Program-made: the position numbers and the translations under genes
The notes under the pieces: model-generated
Seen by the model: only the letters and a program-made list of their open reading frames with translations
Databases searched by the model: none
What the model was told of the DNA's origin: nothing
Origin: Rhodothermia bacterium
Lineage (GTDB): Bacteria > Bacteroidota > Rhodothermia > Rhodothermales > JAAAOL01
Reading direction: 5' to 3'
Assembly (NCBI GenBank): GCA_030428385.1
Contig: JAUIDY010000047.1
Coordinates: forward strand, 1-43,237
Length of the DNA stretch: 43,237 nt
In this document: positions 8,756-17,262 of the stretch, piece after piece
Layout: each line of letters opens with the position of its first letter
How positions within the stretch are numbered: position 1 is the stretch's first letter

Positions 8756-8797
8756 AGGGCGCTAGTGGGCGAAGCCACGGCTTTCCACCAGCGCCCT
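8756..8797 (-). terminator. Strong intercistronic hairpin between carbonic anhydrase and porin
   Basis: The arms AGGGCGCTAGTGG (8756-8768) and CCACCAGCGCCCT (8785-8797) pair over 12 of 13 positions, and the 16-base loop contains a further small stem (AAGCC/GGCTT). It sits between the carbonic anhydrase stop and the porin start. Neither side has a convincing T-run, so it may be a weak terminator, an mRNA-processing or stability hairpin, or an attenuator setting different levels of the two proteins. Confidence 0.5.
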
Positions 8798-8823
8798 TTG
8801 AGTCTCGCTTTCGCAGAGGAATA

Positions 8824-9546
8824 TCACGGATTCACGTCCATGAAGGTCACCTGGCCTGTTCCGACATCATGCATGGCCCCTACCACTACGAGTTCGCCTT
8901 CCTCAACCAGGCCTGCCATCACGGGGCTACGCTCCAGGATGTTCTGAACAGTCATCTGGACATTCATATGGGCAACCGCCTCCACAAAATCAGCATTGCT
9001 TGAGGTGTAGGGGCCTTCCATGTCATTCGAAGCAGCATAAACCGCTGGCATGATGTTGCTGAGCGTGTGGGTCAGGTTACCCAACTCCACATGGTCACAG
9101 GCTCCCTTGACGGCCCCACACGAGGAGTGGCCAAGGACAACCACAACCTTGGAGCCTGCCACGGCGGTAGCAAACTCCATGCTGCCCAGAATGTCTGCAT
9201 TGACGAAGTTGCCTGCGATGCGCGGAGAAAGGAGATCGCCGATACCCTGGTCAAAAACAAGCTCGGGGGGTACCCGCGAGTCGATACATCCAAGCACCAC
9301 TGCAAAAGGGTACTGGCCGCTTGCGGTTTGCTTAACCTGTGCCATCAGGTCACGGGTGAGCATGGTCCCGTTGACGAAGCGTTCGTTTCCATCTTTTAGC
9401 ATCTGAAGGGCCTCGGCAGGCGTTAGGGCTGCCTGGGTTGCTTGCGTCTGTGTCATGCTGTGTTGCGCGGTAACGGGAATGACAAGCAGGAATGCCCATA
9501 GGAGCAGTGCCGTCAGGGAGCGAAAGAAAGCAGGTATGTGAGTCAT
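8824..9546 (-). CDS. Exported beta-class carbonic anhydrase
   Basis: A 240-residue zinc enzyme interconverting CO2 and bicarbonate. The beta-class zinc ligands and dyad are all present: Cys87-x-Asp89-x-Arg91 in GCIDSRVPPE, and His140/Cys143 in GHSSCGAVKGA. An N-terminal signal (about residues 1-27, SLTALLLWAFLLVIPVTAQ) places it outside the cytoplasm, unlike most beta-class enzymes. The ATG at 9546 is the only start that preserves this signal. The porin gene follows after 108 bp with a strong hairpin between. Periplasmic placement suggests a role in CO2/bicarbonate supply or pH balance rather than cytosolic metabolism; that is inference. Confidence 0.93.
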   Translation of the reverse strand: MTHIPAFFRSLTALLLWAFLLVIPVTAQHSMTQTQATQAALTPAEALQMLKDGNERFVNGTMLTRDLMAQVKQTASGQYPFAVVLGCIDSRVPPELVFDQGIGDLLSPRIAGNFVNADILGSMEFATAVAGSKVVVVLGHSSCGAVKGACDHVELGNLTHTLSNIMPAVYAASNDMEGPYTSSNADFVEAVAHMNVQMTVQNILERSPVMAGLVEEGELVVVGAMHDVGTGQVTFMDVNP

Positions 9547-9776
9547 CGGTATTTTTCAGTTTAGGTGGATGGAGAACAAGGACTGCCCCTGCCTGCATGA
9601 GGCATAGGTTAGCCTTGGTCTGGGCAAATGCCCGATGGAGGAACTAGGGTTTTCTTGGGGTGCCGAAATCCGTTGAGGCTGCACCCATGGCGAGGAGTGA
9701 TTTGCTCTTCTTTGGTACACACCCATGAACCATTTTATGCTTCATGGATTGGTATTCGTGTATAAAGTCTGTCGGT

Positions 9777-9908
9777 TTATTGCGCAGTATATTCATTGGT
9801 ATTTCTTTGACTGTATACCCATTGTTTTAGGGAGTGTCCAAAGAATACGCGAATCCCCAATAAAACCGACACGATCAGAAGCAGGGCATACTGAAAGAGA
9901 TATTCCAT
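9777..9908 (-). CDS. Small single-helix membrane protein
   Basis: A 43-residue frame beginning MEYLFQYALLLIVSVLLGIRVFFG with one membrane helix (about residues 5-24) and a short polar tail (SLKQWVYSQRN). The start is fixed by a good Shine-Dalgarno site, GGAGG ending 7 bases before the ATG at 9908, unusual in this window. The frame is open further upstream (to 9983), but those residues lack a ribosome site. It lies just after another small membrane protein in the same direction and 230 bp before the carbonic anhydrase. I do not recognise the family. Confidence 0.5.
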   Translation of the reverse strand: MEYLFQYALLLIVSVLLGIRVFFGHSLKQWVYSQRNTNEYTAQ

Positions 9909-9961
9909 ACCAATACCTCCGGTACGTTCAAACATGAATGGAATGTGGAAAAAGGACATGC

Positions 9962-10150
9962 TCAGGCAGACTTCGTCCCCCATTCGGGTGGGGGTTGGGC
10001 AGTCGAAGCCGGTTGCCAGCCGGGGTGGCGTTGTTGTGGTGAACGGAGCGCCTCCGGAGAGGTGTGTTCCGAACGGTTCACCCAGGCCACGACAGCAACA
10101 ACCAGCATCACGAGAAACGCAAAGAGTAGGAAGTCAACAAAGGCACCCAT
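9962..10150 (-). CDS. Small membrane protein with proline-rich tail
   Basis: A 62-residue frame starting MGAFVDFLLFAFLVMLVVAVVAW, with one clear membrane helix at about 5-23 followed by a soluble tail rich in Pro, Ser and Gln (HPGWQPASTAQPPPEW). It ends 53 bases before the start of the 43-residue membrane protein, so the two may form a pair. No Shine-Dalgarno site is evident. The helix-plus-tail layout supports a real gene, but frames this short can occur by chance. Confidence 0.42.
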   Translation of the reverse strand: MGAFVDFLLFAFLVMLVVAVVAWVNRSEHTSPEALRSPQQRHPGWQPASTAQPPPEWGTKSA

Positions 10151-10992
10151 AAGACATTGAACAATTTATCAGGTGGATAAAAGGGAGGCCTGGACGTGCG
10201 ATAAAAACAGCGCGACAGGGCTCATGTGGAGGAATAGGGCCATGAGAAGACGCATCAGGTCGCGGAAAGCGCCCTCTGAGCATTCTGCCAGGAAGTGCCA
10301 CATGCGATCTTATGGATGGCAGCGATGACCCAGCATATCGGCGGTGGTTCGGCACGTGCGTGGTGGGTGAGCAACAGGAGTGGCAGACCCAGCGTAATGG
10401 CACGAAAGGCGGGGCAAAGAAAGTGGGGTCAACGTATCCCTACTTTCCTGCGAAGCATCACCGCACGATCCGGTTGTTGCCGTAGGTGCATTCGAGCGGC
10501 GTGAGAAAGGCAAGCCACGCTGCCTGCGGGCAGGAATGCCGCAGGTCGAATACGAGAAGAAGAGTGCGGAGCGTGGACATGGGTGTTAAAAGGATAATCA
10601 ATTTCGCAAGAGATCGTGTGCTCTTGGAATGCCAAATATTACCAGGTCACAAGTGGTCGGTTTCCCAGAAGTTCGCCCACTATGTTACGTTCTGGTAATC
10701 GAGTTCGGCACAAAAAAAGAAGGTATTCTATCCTTTAAGATATTTGTGTCTGACCCACTTGCATCTGCACAAAAAGATGCCGAAAAAACGTAAAGAAGTG
10801 GTTTCTTCCAGTCTGAGCGCAGAAGCGGTTTGGGTTTTCCGTTTGGTGGTTGCGCAACCCAAGATCAGAATTCCCCAAAATCGCTTTTCAGAACTAGAAC
10901 GTCGTTTCTGAGAAGCCTGCCTTCGCTCGCGGCACGTACCGGGAGGAGAGAAGCGAATGACGGAGCCGCGTTGCCAAGACAAGAGCAGCGGT
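10151..10992. other. 842-bp spacer with no confident gene
   Basis: Several frames of 60-90 codons run through this stretch, but their translations are rich in Arg, Ser, Pro and Cys and lack any family pattern. The first half has ordinary composition. From about 10685 to 10910 the sequence becomes AT-richer, with A-runs, and contains a 44-codon frame listed separately. A short palindromic stretch, CTGCCTGCGGGCAG, lies near 10519. It is a candidate place for a small RNA or a decayed gene. Confidence 0.5.
10777..10911 (+). CDS. Possible 44-residue basic protein (weak)
   Basis: A short frame begins MPKKRKEVVSSSLSAEAVW and ends with QNRFSELERRF before TGA at 10909. It has a lysine-rich start, a hydrophobic centre (VWVFRLVVAQP) and a charged end. 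No good ribosome site precedes the ATG, although an A-rich run does. It is in the AT-richer part of the large spacer and may be a remnant of a longer gene. Evidence is weak. Confidence 0.18.
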   Translation: MPKKRKEVVSSSLSAEAVWVFRLVVAQPKIRIPQNRFSELERRF

Positions 10993-11877
10993 TTACGGAT
11001 TCACCGTCGGTCCCCAATGGGGGGTAATGTCCATTGCGGGGTGGGTGGTAAGGCGGGTTTCCTGTCCAGTGGCGAGGGAAAGGAGGTACAGGTCCCAGTT
11101 GTCATCTCGCTCGGAGGCAAAGACGAGGTGGCGGCCATCGGGTGACCAACTCGGCCACTTGTCATCGAATGTGTTTTCGGTGAGTTGTGTCTTGGTTTTT
11201 TCCGTGAGGTGGTAGACGAACAATTCGTTGTCGCCGTCTTTGTCCGAGACGTACGCGATGCGGGTGCCGTCCGGCGACCATGCGGCCCAGGCTCCTTCGA
11301 CTCCAAGCGGTTGCAGGTTTGCGCCTGTTGGGTCCATGAAGTACAGTTCGGTATCGCCGCTCCGGTCGGAGGAAAACAGGATCTGTTTTCCGTTGGCTGA
11401 GAAGGTGGGCAGGTTGTCGTCGGCAGAGTGGTTGGTCAGGTTGCGCTCGTTTTCGCCGTTGGGGTCCATGAGGTAGATCTCGCTGTTGCCATCGCGGGCG
11501 CTGGCAAACACGATGTGCTGTTGGTCGGGGGCATACTGCGGGTAGGAATCCCACGAGCGGCTTTCTGTCAGCTGCGTGATGGCGGTGCCGTCGGCATTCA
11601 TCTTCCAGACCTTCCACCAGCCCACCCGCTCGGAGGTAAACACCAGCGATTGCCCATCAACGGACCAGAACGGATAGGCGTCATGCGACGCATGGCGGGT
11701 GAGGCGTGTCAGGCCGCTGCCATCCGGCGCGATGGTGTAGATCTCCCGCGCTCCATCCCGCCGCGACTGAAACGCAATGACAGAGGTGTCTTCAGAGAGG
11801 GGCAGGGTTTGTCCTTGGCATACGGCGGGAAAAAGCACTAGGAAGGCAGCCCAAACGGACGAGACAGCAGAGCGCAT
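10993..11877 (-). CDS. Exported TolB-like beta-propeller (PD40 repeats)
   Basis: A 294-residue exported protein with a signal peptide (MRSAVSSVWAAFLVLFPAVCQGQ). At least six WD40-like PD40 repeats follow, each with a variant of the pattern WSPDGxxIxFxSxRDGxxxIYxM: for example FQSRRDGAREIYTI, FASARDGNSEIYLMD, FSSDRSGDTELYFMD and FASERDDNWDLYLLS. Together they would close a six-bladed propeller like the C-terminal part of TolB. It lacks TolB's N-terminal domain, and no tol-pal genes are adjacent, so it is a stand-alone periplasmic or surface propeller, likely used for protein or peptide binding. It is followed upstream by the DUF819 gene on the same strand with 101 bp between. Confidence 0.86.
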   Translation of the reverse strand: MRSAVSSVWAAFLVLFPAVCQGQTLPLSEDTSVIAFQSRRDGAREIYTIAPDGSGLTRLTRHASHDAYPFWSVDGQSLVFTSERVGWWKVWKMNADGTAITQLTESRSWDSYPQYAPDQQHIVFASARDGNSEIYLMDPNGENERNLTNHSADDNLPTFSANGKQILFSSDRSGDTELYFMDPTGANLQPLGVEGAWAAWSPDGTRIAYVSDKDGDNELFVYHLTEKTKTQLTENTFDDKWPSWSPDGRHLVFASERDDNWDLYLLSLATGQETRLTTHPAMDITPHWGPTVNP

Positions 11878-11978
11878 AGGGGAAAGAGCATCGATGGAGA
11901 AAAATCTCCCAGACGAACCCTGCCGTTCTCAGTTTCAAGGGCGTTCGTTTTTGCCAACTGCACTTCAAAAAAATTGAG

Positions 11979-13169
11979 CTACATCGCCACCAACGAAATC
12001 AGGTAGGCGCAGAAAAATGCGGCATAGATGCCGAGGATGTAGCCCGCTACCGCCATCAGCAGGCCGACGGGCGCAAGGGCGGGCAAATACACCCCCGCTA
12101 CCACGGGCGCACTCGCTGCGCCGCCCACGTTCGCCATGCTGCCCGTGGCAACAAAAAACAGCGGGGCCTTGAAGATCTTCGCGGCCAGAAACAGGATGCC
12201 GATGTGGATCGAGATCCAGAACACCCCAGCGAGGACATACAGTGGGGCTTCGAGGACCTTGGCGAGGTCGGCCTGCGCCCCGATGCCGGTGAGCAACAGG
12301 TACAACGCGAGGTAGCCCACACGGGAAGCACCCGGCTTTTCAAGCTGCCGCAGCTTGGTAAACGACAGCGCGAGCCCAATCGTCACCACAATCAGTACGG
12401 CCCATGTACTACCGCTGATGATAGTGGGGTCGCCCAGCGCAGGCAGCGCATCGCCGAGGTTGCGCGACACCACCGCAGCCGCAAACGCCAGCCCGACGAT
12501 GATAGCGAGGTCGGGGATGCTGGCGGGACGGCGGTCGGTGTCCATCTCCGTGAGGCGCTTGTTGATGTTTTCGATGACCGACATATCGGCCCCCACCCAG
12601 CGGTCGAACTTGGTCTGGTAGGCGCTGAGGAACACCAGGATGCCGAGCCACCCGTAACCAACCACCACATCCACCACGATGAGTGGGGCCAGCGTCTCTG
12701 CCGAGGCTCCCACGCTCTGCTGCACCGCCACGAGGTTCGCCGTGCCCCCAATCCAACTGCCCGACAGCGAGGCGAAGCCTTTCCACGCCTCGGGGTCTTC
12801 AAAGAAACCGCCGAAGACCGCAAACGTCAGCGGCCCGCCTATCACAATGCCAATGGTGCCCGCCACCATCATGATCAGCGCGATTTTGCCGAGGCGCAAG
12901 ATCGCCGGGAGGTCCACCGTAATCATCAGCAGAAACAGCGCCACGGGAAGCAGAAAGCGGCTCATCCAGCTATAGGTGGCGCTCTCGGCGGGTGTTATGC
13001 CGAGGGTGGTGAACAGCATCGGGAGGAAATACGCCCAGATGACCGGCGGCGCAATCGTAAACAGCTTTTCGAGGGGCTTCAGGGTGCTGAGCCAGAAGAC
13101 GAGGCCCATGACGGCGGCCAGGAGCGCAAACAACGCGGTGGGTTCGGTGATCAGGGCGGTTTCGGGCAT
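11979..13169 (-). CDS. DUF819 family integral membrane protein
   Basis: A 396-residue inner-membrane protein with about ten hydrophobic helices. Landmarks of the DUF819 family are the SGSWIGGTANLVAVQQ stretch (near residue 137), a central soluble loop (INKRLTEMDTDRRPAS) and the mirrored ATGSMANVGGAASAPVVAG stretch near the C-terminus. The paired Gly/Asn-rich segments suggest an inverted-repeat transporter fold. The substrate is not known for the family. The start is the ATG at 13169 (MPETALITEPTALFALL); an upstream frame to 13235 adds a His/Pro-rich piece and was rejected. Confidence 0.85.
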   Translation of the reverse strand: MPETALITEPTALFALLAAVMGLVFWLSTLKPLEKLFTIAPPVIWAYFLPMLFTTLGITPAESATYSWMSRFLLPVALFLLMITVDLPAILRLGKIALIMMVAGTIGIVIGGPLTFAVFGGFFEDPEAWKGFASLSGSWIGGTANLVAVQQSVGASAETLAPLIVVDVVVGYGWLGILVFLSAYQTKFDRWVGADMSVIENINKRLTEMDTDRRPASIPDLAIIVGLAFAAAVVSRNLGDALPALGDPTIISGSTWAVLIVVTIGLALSFTKLRQLEKPGASRVGYLALYLLLTGIGAQADLAKVLEAPLYVLAGVFWISIHIGILFLAAKIFKAPLFFVATGSMANVGGAASAPVVAGVYLPALAPVGLLMAVAGYILGIYAAFFCAYLISLVAM

Positions 13170-13338
13170 GAGTGGCGGGATGTGGGAAGAGGAATGTGGG
13201 AAGGGGAAGATGCACGGTGGGCGGCAGGATGGCAAGTTTTTTAACTTGTGTTCGGAGGCTGTGTCATAAAGCCGTCACCCCACGGGTGCGATTATCTTGG
13301 CACCAACGCACTTCAACTCACCCAACCACACCCTTTTT

Positions 13339-13728
13339 ATGCTTCGCTCCATCCTTTCTGTCGTCGCCGGTTTTGTTCTTTGGACGGTTCTCTGGCTCGG
13401 CACCAACTCGATTATTACCCTTGCCACGCCGGATTCTTTTAACGAAGACGGTTCCACCGACTCGGCAGGCATCCTGCTGCTTATTCTTGTCCTCAGCGTG
13501 ATATATTCCGTCGCGTCGGGATATGTCACGGCGCTGGTGGCGCGTCAGGACGGAGAGCGGCATGCGTTGTACCTGGGCATCTTGCTCTTGGCAGTAGGGC
13601 TGATGGTGCAGATTTCAGTCTGGGCGCTGATGCCGCTGTGGTACCATCTCCCGTTTCTGCTCTTGCTCATCCCGGCGGCGATGTATGGCGGGCGGCTGCG
13701 TAAAAACCGCGAAGCTGCCCTCGTGTAG
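13339..13728 (+). CDS. Small integral membrane protein, four predicted helices
   Basis: A 129-residue protein starting MLRSILSVVAGFVLWTVLWLG. Four hydrophobic segments are visible (about residues 4-24, 44-66, 74-94 and 97-114), with a loop DSFNEDGSTDS after the first and a basic C-terminus (GGRLRKNREAALV). The ATG at 13339 is preferred over the frame opening at 13297 because it places the first helix at the N-terminus. A TATCTTGG box lies 38 bases upstream. Function unknown. Confidence 0.75.
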   Translation: MLRSILSVVAGFVLWTVLWLGTNSIITLATPDSFNEDGSTDSAGILLLILVLSVIYSVASGYVTALVARQDGERHALYLGILLLAVGLMVQISVWALMPLWYHLPFLLLLIPAAMYGGRLRKNREAALV

Positions 13729-13802
13729 CAGATTCCACATTGCACCCCGGATGCAAGGCGTGTATCATACCGCCGTCCTGATTCTTTCCGGGTGCTGATG
13801 GC

Positions 13803-14591
13803 ATGATGCGTCGCTTACTGCTTGTTGTTGTCGTTATGGTGGTGGCCGCCGGGTGCCAGAAAAGCCGCCGTGCCATCACAGAGACACGCACGCCGCTGTC
13901 AATTGGCGATGCGCAAGTCGATCTGGTCGTCTATGCCACCGATACACCGGGGCTCACCTACATCAGCCTGCACGACAACGAGCAAACGTCGGTAGAGGCA
14001 GCGCTGGCAATCATCCGGCAACGCGGCGGACGCGTCATCGAATTGCAGCACACGGGCGAGCGCAACATCACATTTTCACTCGGAGATAGCATCTATGTGT
14101 TTGACCCCAACCGCATGTTTACAGACGCTGGGGTGCAGCGGACGCTGGATGGGCTAAGCCGCTTCACGCCCGACGCCCACGCTGCCGTTCGGGCCTTCGC
14201 CGAGGCGGTGCTGGCGTTTTACGAGTTGCCCACGCTCGAAGCCGTCATCACACTCCACAACAACACCGAGGACAATTACTCGGCACTGCGTTATGTCGCA
14301 GGGGCAGAATATGAACAGGACGCCGCCGCTGTTTTTATCCGCGAAGGCACCGACCCCGACGACTTCTTCTTCGTCACTGACACGGCGCTCTTTGAGGCGC
14401 TTCGGGCGGAAGGTTTTAATGCGGTGTTGCAAGACAATGCCCAGGCCACCGACGATGGTTCGCTCTCGGTATATTGTGGGCAAGAGGGCATCCCATACAT
14501 CAACGCCGAGGCCCAGCACGGTCATTTGGAGCCACAGATTCGCATGCTGCAGGCGCTGGCGGACGTGTTGGGGCTGAAACGCGAGACGTGA
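13803..14591 (+). CDS. Lipoprotein with an M14/aspartoacylase-like zinc-site pattern
   Basis: A 262-residue protein with a lipoprotein signal (RLLLVVVVMVVAAGC, lipidated Cys18). The mature part has His57-x-x-Glu60 in YISLHDNEQTS, a later His152 in VITLHNNTED, and a conserved-looking Glu236 in INAEAQHGH. This order (HxxE, then His, then a late Glu) matches the zinc ligands and catalytic glutamate of the M14 carboxypeptidase/succinylglutamate-desuccinylase fold, so a cell-envelope hydrolase is plausible. The assignment is from motif order only. It lies 74 bp after the small membrane protein and ends 377 bp before hemA. Confidence 0.7.
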   Translation: MMRRLLLVVVVMVVAAGCQKSRRAITETRTPLSIGDAQVDLVVYATDTPGLTYISLHDNEQTSVEAALAIIRQRGGRVIELQHTGERNITFSLGDSIYVFDPNRMFTDAGVQRTLDGLSRFTPDAHAAVRAFAEAVLAFYELPTLEAVITLHNNTEDNYSALRYVAGAEYEQDAAAVFIREGTDPDDFFFVTDTALFEALRAEGFNAVLQDNAQATDDGSLSVYCGQEGIPYINAEAQHGHLEPQIRMLQALADVLGLKRET

Positions 14592-14968
14592 AACGGATAC
14601 CCAATACCGATTACGGGATAGCGAGATACTTTCGGAACCGTCATCGCAAATCGACCAGAGGGAGATTATTTCATCAGTCGCCTTTGGCTCGTGTCACGGA
14701 GCGAAGCTAAACCCGTGTGGGGGATCTTGCCGCTTGGAAACGTTTCTCCTCGATGAGATCCTGCGGCTGCGCTTGGGATGACGCCTTCCCCAAAGATTTG
14801 CGCTTAATAGGATACGGGAGACATCATGGATTTTAAGGCAAAACCGCGTGTCGGCCTCTTTTTCCAGTATCCACTTCGTTACATTGACTCTTTCTTCACG
14901 GCATGGCCGAAACCATGTCAGCCCGCCATCTTTCCTTCGATTCTGCCCATTTTTGCGACGGCTTTGGT
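14592..14968. other. 377-bp spacer before hemA
   Basis: No gene was found here. The stretch holds one copy of the GGGATCT...GGGATGA repeat family (14721-14783) and then the presumed hemA upstream region. An ATG at 14903 is in frame with hemA, but the residues it would add lie outside the family's conserved start, so this part is treated as untranslated leader. Confidence 0.5.
14721..14783. repeat. Dispersed GGGATCT...GGGATGA repeat, copy 1
   Basis: The unit runs GGGATCT, then TTTCTCCTCGATGAGATCC, then CTTGGGATGACG. The same order of blocks is found at 18077-18140 and, more diverged, at 33715-33770, always in a spacer between genes. Each contains an imperfect inverted repeat around GATCT/GAGAT. 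Confidence 0.5.
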
Positions 14969-16321
14969 ATGACATTCTACGCGCTGGGATTGAATTATGA
15001 GACGGCTCCGGTGGCGGTGCGCGAAGCCTTCGCGCTAGATGAACAGCGGCTCCGGGCCTTGTATCAAATGCTGGATACAACCCACCAGCCCGAACGTATT
15101 GTGCTGTCTACCTGCAACCGTACCGAGGTATACCTCTACGGTACCGAAGGCGATGTGGCTGCAATAAAAACTGCATTTCAGCACCTCGCCGGGCAGCCGT
15201 GGCCCGAGGCGCAAACGTTTCAGTTGGAAGACGAAACGGCGGTGCAGCATCTACTCTATGTGACCTGTGGTCTGCGGTCGATGGTGCTAGGCGATGCGCA
15301 GATTCTCGGGCAGGTGAAGGATGCCTATCGCGTTGCTGTGGAAGAAGACCAGGTGGGCAGCCTCATGCACCGGCTGATGCATACAGCCTTCCGCGCTTCG
15401 AAACGGGTCATTCATGAAACAGCCTTGACCGACGGCGCGGCTTCGGTGGCTGGCGCGGCGGTAGCGGTGGCCTTACGACATCGAGGGACCACCGACTTGG
15501 GCGATGCGCAGGTGCTGTTGCTGGGTGCGGGCACCATGGGGCGCGTCGCCGCCAGCGTATTTGCGGGCCAATCGCCGCAGCGCTTGCTGATTGCGAACCG
15601 CTCGCAAGCCGCAGCGGTAGCGGTGGCACAGGGCGTTGGAGCTACGGTAGTGGAGTGGGAAGAACGCTACGAAGCCGCCCGCCACGCCGATGTGGTGATG
15701 GTGACAACGGGGGCGAAGGAGCCGGTGCTGGTCGCGGCGCAGATGCCCGTGCGTTCGCTACAGAGCACCCCGCAGCTACTCATCGACCTTGCCGTTCCAC
15801 GCAACATTGATCCGGTGTTGGATACAAAGCCCGGCTATGATGTCATCGACCTCGACGTATTAAACCGCGAACGCGAGGCGGTGCAGGCCCAACGTGCTGC
15901 GGAGGTGCCGGCTGCCAAGGTCATCTGTGCGGAGGCGTTGCAGGAATTTGTGGCGTGGGTGTTTCACCAGCAAGGATTGCAGCCCGCCATCGAGGCCATC
16001 CGCGATACCTTCGAGGCCATCCGTCTGCAAGAAATCGAGCGGCACCATCACCGGTTTGAAGATGCCGACCGCGAGGAGTTGGATCGGCTGACGCGCTCGA
16101 TTATGCAGAAGCTGCTCGCCATTCCCATCGTGCGGCTCAAAAATGTCAACCCCGAAAGCGTCGATTTTGTCCACGGTATCAAGTTGTTGCAAACCCTCTT
16201 CACCCGGGCTGATTGCGAAGACCCGTCGGCCCAAGCCGTTGCTCCACCCACGCCACGCACCAGCGATATAGACGCCCGTCTCTATGAAGCGCTGCGCGTC
16301 GACTCGAAGCATCGTTCCTAA
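14969..16321 (+). CDS. hemA: Glutamyl-tRNA reductase
   Basis: A 450-residue cytosolic enzyme that reduces glutamyl-tRNA(Glu) to glutamate-1-semialdehyde with NADPH, the first committed step of C5-pathway tetrapyrrole synthesis. The catalytic Cys49 lies in STCNRTEVY at its usual place. The NADP-binding Rossmann motif is LLLGAGTMGRVAASVF, and LGDAQILGQVK and the C-terminal dimerisation helices (RLTRSIMQKLL) are typical. The ATG at 14969 (MTFYALGLNYETAPV) matches the family start. It leads hemC and hemD in the same direction with a 14-bp gap, so they form one operon; hemL and hemB are not in this window. Confidence 0.97.
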   Translation: MTFYALGLNYETAPVAVREAFALDEQRLRALYQMLDTTHQPERIVLSTCNRTEVYLYGTEGDVAAIKTAFQHLAGQPWPEAQTFQLEDETAVQHLLYVTCGLRSMVLGDAQILGQVKDAYRVAVEEDQVGSLMHRLMHTAFRASKRVIHETALTDGAASVAGAAVAVALRHRGTTDLGDAQVLLLGAGTMGRVAASVFAGQSPQRLLIANRSQAAAVAVAQGVGATVVEWEERYEAARHADVVMVTTGAKEPVLVAAQMPVRSLQSTPQLLIDLAVPRNIDPVLDTKPGYDVIDLDVLNREREAVQAQRAAEVPAAKVICAEALQEFVAWVFHQQGLQPAIEAIRDTFEAIRLQEIERHHHRFEDADREELDRLTRSIMQKLLAIPIVRLKNVNPESVDFVHGIKLLQTLFTRADCEDPSAQAVAPPTPRTSDIDARLYEALRVDSKHRS

Positions 16322-16335
16322 GCGTGGAGAACAGC

Positions 16336-17262
16336 ATGACGTTGGTGCTTGGGACGCGGGGAAGTGCGCTGGCGCTGTGGCAGGCACAGTACGTCAAAGC
16401 CCGTCTCGAAGCGGCTGGGCAGGACGTGGTGCTTCAGACCATCACCACCCAGGGCGACCGTATCCTCGATGTGCCGCTTGCCAAGATCGGCGACAAAGGA
16501 CTTTTTACGAAAGAACTGGATCTGGCCTTGCTGGACGGGCGGATTCATCTCGCCGTCCACTCGCTCAAAGACCTCCCGACAAAGCTCCCCGACGGCCTGG
16601 TGATTGCGGCGGTACTGGAACGGGCAGCTCCCTGGGATGCGTTTGTGGCACACCCCTCGTTTGAAGGGATGCTCCATGAATTACCCGAAGGGGCAGTGCT
16701 GGCGACGTCTTCGCTACGTCGGCAGGCCCAACTGCTGGCATGGCGGCCCGATCTGAACATCGTGTCGGTGCGGGGCAACGTGGACACGCGCCTGCGCAAG
16801 CTCGACGCCAGCGATTGGCAGGGCATGGTCCTTGCCGAAGCAGGGCTCGTGCGGCTGGGGCTAGCCGAGCGGATCCGGCAGCGGTTTCCGGCCGAGGTGA
16901 TGTTGCCTGCTGTCAGCCAGGGCGCGTTGGGCGTGGTGTGTGCGGAAAAAGACACCGCCACCCGGCAGCTTGTGCGCGAAGTACTGCACCATGCCCGTAG
17001 CGCAGCGGCGGTGGTGGCAGAACGGGCTTTTCTGCGTCGGCTCGAAGGCGGGTGTCAGGTGCCCATTGGGGCGTATGCGCGGATAGAAAGCGAGGCGTTG
17101 GTGCTTGATGGTGTGATTGCCGCGGTGGATGGGAAGCAACAGGTGAGAGGGCAAGAGCAAGGTCCGGTCGATGAGGCCGAAGCATTGGGCACCGCGCTGG
17201 CCGAACGGTTGCATCGAGAGGGCGGAGAACAGATTCTCCACGCCATCCGCCACGCATCATGA
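16336..17262 (+). CDS. hemC: Hydroxymethylbilane synthase (porphobilinogen deaminase)
   Basis: A 308-residue cytosolic enzyme that joins four porphobilinogens into hydroxymethylbilane. Seen are LGTRGSALALWQAQ at the N-terminus, the catalytic aspartate in HSLKDLPT, LATSSLRRQAQLL, and the cysteine that carries the dipyrromethane cofactor in EGGCQVPIGA (Cys240). The ATG at 16336 is chosen over a GTG at 16324 because GGAGA ends five bases before it. Its stop overlaps the hemD start (ATGA), indicating translational coupling. Confidence 0.97.
   Translation: MTLVLGTRGSALALWQAQYVKARLEAAGQDVVLQTITTQGDRILDVPLAKIGDKGLFTKELDLALLDGRIHLAVHSLKDLPTKLPDGLVIAAVLERAAPWDAFVAHPSFEGMLHELPEGAVLATSSLRRQAQLLAWRPDLNIVSVRGNVDTRLRKLDASDWQGMVLAEAGLVRLGLAERIRQRFPAEVMLPAVSQGALGVVCAEKDTATRQLVREVLHHARSAAAVVAERAFLRRLEGGCQVPIGAYARIESEALVLDGVIAAVDGKQQVRGQEQGPVDEAEALGTALAERLHREGGEQILHAIRHAS

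Noticed and set aside
10134-10403. An 89-codon minus-strand frame in the large spacer
   Set aside because: It is rich in Cys, Pro, His and Arg, with no helix, motif or ribosome site.
12204-13244. A 346-codon plus-strand frame opposite the DUF819 gene
   Set aside because: The translation is extremely rich in Arg, His and Gln, while the minus strand encodes a typical multi-helix membrane protein.
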